Below, piece by piece: positions 5,799 to 6,875 of a stretch of DNA of 6,875 bases. Within the stretch, counting starts at the first letter, position 1; every line of letters starts with the position of its first letter. A model generated the notes under the pieces. That model did not search any database. It saw only the letters and a program-made list of their open reading frames with translations, and was not told the origin of the DNA. The translations under genes and the position numbers were made by a program. The stretch is from NCBI GenBank assembly GCA_028290085.1, contig JAQGKN010000015.1, forward strand, positions 1-6,875, in the 5' to 3' direction. This DNA comes from Hyphomicrobiales bacterium. Its GTDB lineage: Bacteria; Pseudomonadota; Alphaproteobacteria; Rhizobiales; Beijerinckiaceae.

Positions 5799-6875
5799 AT
5801 GAATATTTCCAGACGAAGCCTCATCAACGCGAGCGTTGCCGGCATTACCTTGGCAGCATCCCAAGCGCAGGCGCAGAATGCGCTCAACCCCATGCGCGAT
5901 CCCAGGCACGGCGGCACGGATCCGGGGCCTCACGACCCGATCCGCGATCGCGAAAATCCGGATATTCTGAATCCGCCGTCGACCGATTCCGGCACGCTAC
6001 CAAACCTGCGCTTTGCCTTTTCGGACTCGCATGTTCGACAGGGAACCGGTGGCTGGACGCGACAGGTCACTGTCCGCGAACTCGGGGTTTCGGAAGATAT
6101 AGCGGGCGTCAACATGCGCCTGAATGCAGGCGGGATTCGTGAACTGCACTGGCACAAGGAAGCGGAGTGGTCCTACATGATCTACGGACGCGCCCGCATC
6201 ACGGCTATCAATCCGCAGGGTCAGAATTTCGTCGACGAGGTGGGTGCGGGCGACCTCTGGTACTTTCCATCCGGCATACCGCATTCCATCCAGGGCCTCG
6301 GCCCCGATGGTTGTGAATTTCTTTTGATCTTCGACAACGGACACTTTGACGAAGACAGCACGTTCCTCATCAGCGACTGGTTCAAGCACGTTCCGAAACC
6401 GGTTCTGGCGAAGAACTTCGGCGTCGGCATCGACCAGTTCAACGATCTCCCGAATCCCGAGGATTATTACATCTTCGCCGCGCCTGTGCCCGCTGCGCTC
6501 GGCAGTGATCCCTTGATGGGAGCAGCGCCTGCGAATCCGACTTTCAGCCACAAGCTGCAAGCGCAGACTCCGGACTGGACCGGAAGCGGCGGATCCGTTC
6601 GGATCAGCGATTCGAAGACATTCCCGGCTTCTCTGACTATTGCCGCCGCGCTTGTCGAGGTCCTGCCGGGACGGATGAGAGAGTTACACTGGCACCCAAA
6701 CGCCGCGGAATGGCAATATTATCTTCAAGGCGAGGCGCGCATGGGGGTCTTCGCGGGATCGGGTCAGGCGCGCACTTTCGACTACCGCGCGGGCGATGTG
6801 GGTTTCGTCCCCTTCGCCATGGGCCATTACATCGAAAACACAGGCGACCAACCGTTGCGCTTCCTGGAGATCTTC
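5799..6875 (+). CDS. oxdC: Bicupin oxalate decarboxylase, Tat-exported (3' end beyond the window)
   Basis: Mn-dependent enzyme splitting oxalate to formate and CO2. The open frame runs 359 codons to the window edge; by comparison with B. subtilis OxdC about 50 codons are missing. Residues 4-9 (SRRSLI) are a twin-arginine motif, followed by a hydrophobic stretch and AQA at 23-25, so cleavage after A25 and folded export to the periplasm are predicted. The N-terminal cupin has RELHWHKEAEW with H117, H119, E123 plus H162 (IPHSIQ) and R114. The C-terminal cupin has RELHWHPNAAEW with H297, H299, E304 plus H343 (AMGHYIEN), R294 and E357 (FLEIF). The active-site lid reads DEDS (184-187) instead of SENS in OxdC; E185 aligns with the decarboxylation glutamate E162, so decarboxylase rather than oxidase is favoured. 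ATG 5799 has GAGGAA 5 bases upstream. Confidence 0.92.
   Translation, partial: MNISRRSLINASVAGITLAASQAQAQNALNPMRDPRHGGTDPGPHDPIRDRENPDILNPPSTDSGTLPNLRFAFSDSHVRQGTGGWTRQVTVRELGVSEDIAGVNMRLNAGGIRELHWHKEAEWSYMIYGRARITAINPQGQNFVDEVGAGDLWYFPSGIPHSIQGLGPDGCEFLLIFDNGHFDEDSTFLISDWFKHVPKPVLAKNFGVGIDQFNDLPNPEDYYIFAAPVPAALGSDPLMGAAPANPTFSHKLQAQTPDWTGSGGSVRISDSKTFPASLTIAAALVEVLPGRMRELHWHPNAAEWQYYLQGEARMGVFAGSGQARTFDYRAGDVGFVPFAMGHYIENTGDQPLRFLEIF

Noticed and set aside
1..6875. tRNA, rRNA, CRISPR array, insertion sequence or prophage attachment site
   Set aside because: I looked for cloverleaf-like segments, spaced repeats, transposase genes and terminal inverted repeats and saw none; the only long repeat is the 30-bp pair in the DCC gene.

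Overview
The window looks like an alphaproteobacterial chromosome segment. It is GC-rich, its NrdA/NrdB proteins resemble the compact class Ia ribonucleotide reductase typical of Alphaproteobacteria, and it carries a promoter-like GGAAC-N16-CGTTT element matching the EcfG general-stress sigma factor consensus of that class. The exact genus cannot be told from the sequence alone.

Layout. (1) Positions 19-2954, plus strand: nrdA and nrdB, overlapping by 10 bp, encode the two subunits of an aerobic class Ia ribonucleotide reductase. All the catalytic and metal-ligand residues I checked are present, but neither subunit has an N-terminal ATP-cone. (2) Positions 2955-3117: a short convergent intergenic region with two hairpins, candidate terminators for nrdAB and for the opposing operon. 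(3) Positions 3118-5472, minus strand, read right to left: a DCC-family (DUF393) thiol-disulfide oxidoreductase-like protein, a four-helix DUF2269 membrane protein, and an NAD(P)-binding SDR domain followed by a DoxX-like membrane domain. The genes are joined by two 4-base start/stop overlaps (TTGA and ATGA), so this is a translationally coupled operon. The SDR-DoxX gene is interrupted: family-like sequence runs through three reading frames, which implies two separate +1 changes near 3762-3769 and 3634-3645. (4) Positions 5473-5798: a 326-bp divergent control region with a partly AT-rich stretch, promoter-like elements facing both ways and an interrupted inverted repeat. (5) Position 5799 to the right edge, plus strand: a Tat-exported bicupin oxalate decarboxylase, cut by the window end about 50 codons before its expected stop.

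How the genes may work together. nrdAB supplies deoxynucleotides and is probably functionally independent of the rest. The minus-strand operon looks like an uncharacterised membrane redox module (CxxC protein, small membrane protein, nucleotide-binding/DoxX protein). The oxalate decarboxylase probably acts in the periplasm, converting oxalate to formate and CO2 and consuming a proton. Both the operon and the oxalate gene may be stress-regulated from the shared intergenic region; the plus-strand element is convincing, the minus-strand one weaker. The most unusual items are the double frameshift in the SDR-DoxX gene and a perfect 30-bp direct repeat inside the DCC gene that is translated in two different reading frames.
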